DNA from: Paracyclopina nana
Taxonomy: Eukaryota > Arthropoda > Copepoda > Cyclopoida > Cyclopettidae
DNA: 64,000 nucleotides
Reading direction: 5' to 3'
Assembly (NCBI GenBank): GCA_019096065.1
Contig: JAGUCH010000005.1
Span: 4,092,001-4,156,000 of the forward strand
The notes under the pieces were generated by a model. It made no database searches and was not told the origin of the DNA. It saw nothing but the letters and a program-made list of their open reading frames with translations. A program made the translations under genes and the position numbers. Positions 61,258-64,000 of this stretch are shown here, one piece after another (within the stretch, counting starts at the first letter, position 1; each line of letters opens with the position of its first letter).

Positions 61258-63621
61258 TATTCTGGTGTGTTTATGTAAGAGGCCTGAAATTCGGTTGAAA
61301 AGAACAGCTATTACATGTGTTGTTATTTTTGTAGAATAGCGCATGTCGAATGCTTCATAATGTCTGTCTGACTTAGTGCAACAAAGAAATTAATCGAAAT
61401 CCAAGCTCATGCAGAAAAAGCGCGGGAAAATGCTAAAAGACTACAGATACCCGGCAGACCGTGAAAATTACTTTTTTTTCAAACAAGCTTCTTTTTTAGC
61501 TTAACTTCCCAAATTAACGTAAAAAAATGTGCATGTCCACAACTCATCAATGCTGCACTTTTAAGATTTGACAGCTTTTGACGTGCATGTAATTGAAAAC
61601 ATCCTCCAGTGGCTCAATTTTCCTATCAAATGCATCTGCATGTTGATAATTAGAAGTTGAATGTACCATGATAGCCTACGAGCTAGCCTTAAAAAAATGC
61701 GTTTTTCATTGTTCTTATATCGCATAAAGATGGAGTAATCTACTTCTTGAATCAACTGCGTTTGCGTAAGCCGTTTTTCAGTTTCCTTTGCCTGCGATGT
61801 TTCCCAAGCTGAACCTCTTGAAATGCAGGATAATTTTCAGGGTCAAATAATTTATCTCCTAATTTATGCGTCTTTAACTTTTTTTTGCTCTATTATTAAG
61901 TGTCAAATTTTTCCCTCTTTTCTGAGTCTTCTTAAAGTTTTTGAAAAAGTCGAGAAATTGGTCGAATGCACAAAGGGCGTTGTCGTTACAAAAGTCGTCT
62001 CATGATGACAATTACTGTGATAGGTATATGAGCAACGAACAATTACTAAAAAGATCGATGTTTGCTCGATAATCACGCAGATGGCTTTTTGGGAGCTAGC
62101 ATAACTAATAATTCTTTCGATTAGCTAGAAGAAACCATGGAGTTATTACGGTTGAGTTGACGAAAAGGAAGTTTTTTCCCCTGTTAAAATGAGAAAATCA
62201 GTTACGGCTTAAAAAGTTTTTTTGCGCCATAATAGTATCAACATTACGATTTGGCGGTCTAACTTCGACCGGAAGTGGTGCAGTTTAAGTGTTGCCTGTT
62301 ATTTTCCTCATTGTCAGTTCTTTTTTAACAATATAGCCGCTATAAATTCATTTACATTAAATATAAACTTAATATTCGACATAACCAACAATAGTGAAGC
62401 AGATCAAGCAAAATATTTTACAGGTTTTGCTTTTACCTTAAGGCTGGAATTTTGTAGGATTTCAGGAAAAAAGCAAGATTTGAATGATTGCAATAGCCAG
62501 TTTCACATCTGGCAGCCGATTTTTACGCTAAAGAGGAACTCATCCAGTTGCTCCAATTAGTGCCAAATGCTGATACCCTAGTACAGACTGGTTTTTACAA
62601 TTTTCAGCAGCATGACTGTTGCGAAGCCAACATTGGTTCAGTGGCTTTATATGAGTCATAGAATTATTAAGAAATCAGAGGTTTTTCTTTTCACTCAATT
62701 ATTTTCTGCTACAAACTACCGATGTTGGCATTTCTAGTAAGTGAAACGTTTTCATCTGCCTTTCCAATTGTCCATTTGTGGCAAAACGCCTGTATGAATC
62801 ATTTCTCTGATCTAATTCTTTACAAATAAAGACACATTAAAAAAGTGTTAGCATATGATAACAACAGAGGCCAGGAAATTTCACAGTTTTCTAAGAATTT
62901 GATAAAATGTCCATCAAATTGAAAACGAGATAACAATTTCTGCGTCTCAGATTGATCTATATTTGGCGGGTTTTTCCCGATTGAATCGCTTAATAATCTG
63001 CACTAGGGTTATCTTTATGCTTTTTCTGTCACAATTGCTCTATATTGAAAAGAGCCTCCGGAAATAAACTCAACAACAAACGGGGATACTTTAGGACTTG
63101 TGACAGATTTATGCCAAGTCATGGAATTGTACCGATTGTATGCCCGCTTGCGCGTTTAATGAGCTGAATAATCCCTTTCTTAGAATCCCACAGAGAGCGA
63201 AAGTGATAAAAGTAGGTGCTTACCTTTCTCGCCTAGGTCATGACACACAACTTGTTTATTTGAAGAGATGTTCGCCCAATTCTTTATGTTTAGGACCTTT
63301 CTGTGATATGCGAATAAAAATAAAGTTGTAGATTGGCCGCGATCATGGATTCAAGTGTGGAGAAAAGTTCGGTTTCGTACGGGCCAGCTTTTATTTTAGC
63401 AGCATGGAAGGAAGGGCTCCATATGTGAGTGTGGTGCATGCATGTGTGAGTGAGGCACACAGGTATAAACTCAGGTGTGCGACTGCTGCCGCTGCTGCTG
63501 CGTTTGCACAGGACAGCAGCAAGAGTAGGGAGAAACGACGTCTGGCACCGCGAACTATGAACTCAGGACAAAGCGTAGTGGAACCTAGAGGCTTTTCAAT
63601 TTATGGCTAATTTTATGCTTG
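61258..63621. other. Intergenic region
   Basis: AT-rich with no recognised gene. It holds the 5' flank of the receptor-like gene and the 3' flank of the partial gene at the window end. A CTG/CGG-rich stretch near 63482-63505 is simple sequence. Confidence 0.45.
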
Positions 63622-64000
63622 TTATATCAATTCTTCGTAGTGGTGGTATGTCGAACAATTTGGTTCCAGGTATTCGGTTGCTGAAGGTAACAGCGATAAT
63701 TTCGATCTCGTCTGTTCTGTTTCATCTTTCATCAGCTCAAAAAATTCGTTGATGTATTGAGCTCGTGTTGAATCTTTGCGTACCCTCTGTAGGTCCAGCC
63801 GCTTTTTTGTTTTCACCATGCCAAAGGCGATAGCAATGCCTAAAGTTATGAAGACTAAAATGGGCACTACAATGGCCGCTGTTTGGTTGAGTTGACTGGA
63901 CCGCTCGTCTCCTATTTCCTCTTCTTCAGTTGTTGGTGCTTCTTTAATTATCCTCTCAGCCGATGCATCAATTTTAGTGGAAGTTGCAGCAGTTATTCTT
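63622..64000 (-). CDS. C-terminal part of an unrecognised single-pass membrane protein (5' end outside window)
   Basis: The frame is open from the window edge to a stop at 63622. It encodes a Thr/Glu-rich stalk (TTEEEEIGDERSSQLNQ), one TM segment (AAIVVPILVFITLGIAIAFG), a basic stop-transfer (MVKTKKRLDLQRVRK) and a cytoplasmic tail of about 60 residues with several Tyr (EYLEP, YHHYEELI), which could serve as sorting or phosphorylation sites. An intron near the edge cannot be excluded. Family unknown. Confidence 0.6.
   Translation of the reverse strand, partial: RITAATSTKIDASAERIIKEAPTTEEEEIGDERSSQLNQTAAIVVPILVFITLGIAIAFGMVKTKKRLDLQRVRKDSTRAQYINEFFELMKDETEQTRSKLSLLPSATEYLEPNCSTYHHYEELI

Overview
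This is an animal genome window, most likely from an arthropod and probably a crustacean or relative. Three lines of evidence support this. There are three engrailed-class homeobox genes with EH1, EH2 and EH3 blocks, two of which keep EH5. Many introns are short (58 to about 260 bases) with GT..AG borders. Base composition is moderately AT-rich. The species cannot be named from the sequence. No tRNA, rRNA, CRISPR array or bacterial-type operon was seen. Exon borders were inferred by eye from ORFs, GT/AG sites, phase matching and paralogue alignment, so they are models and not transcript-supported facts.

Layout. From 0.15 to 3.2 kb (+) lies a very short, divergent engrailed-like gene (called en-C here). 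It converges on a full engrailed/invected gene at 5.3-6.5 kb (-, en-A). A second full engrailed/invected gene is at 28.8-30.2 kb (-, en-B). Between en-A and en-B are two tandem secreted VPS62-domain-like genes (9.8-14.1 kb, -), one with a 1.8 kb intron holding a possible inverted-repeat element, and a divergent actin-related gene (21.5-22.9 kb, +). The rest of the space between the homeobox genes is gene-poor and probably regulatory. At 33.0-35.1 kb (+) a phase-compatible exon chain suggests an unrecognised transcript. At 38.0-40.9 kb (+) lies an eight-finger zinc-finger gene with a 5' UTR exon.

The most unusual locus is at 43.4-53.1 kb (-). A two-pass membrane protein with a cysteine-rich juxtamembrane segment is encoded by three shared exons. 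Upstream of them, over about 9 kb, lie at least five separate short exons. Each starts with its own ATG, encodes a small-hydrophobic stretch followed by a basic cluster (for example MAAVAVAVRNKRKRQQQ), and ends in a phase-0 donor. The shared exon has a phase-0 acceptor. This looks like an array of alternative first exons giving one membrane protein many interchangeable cytoplasmic N-termini. The N-termini resemble ion-channel inactivation-particle sequences (FGF-homologous-factor A type, Shaker ball).

At 57.65-57.92 kb is a clean hAT-type MITE with an 8-bp target duplication. At 58.3-61.3 kb (-) is a type II membrane protein of the transferrin receptor / glutamate carboxypeptidase II family. 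It has lost two zinc-ligand positions and carries a YTRW cytoplasmic motif, so it is probably a transferrin-receptor-like pseudoenzyme. The window ends in the 3' part of an unrecognised single-pass membrane protein (63.6-64.0 kb, -).
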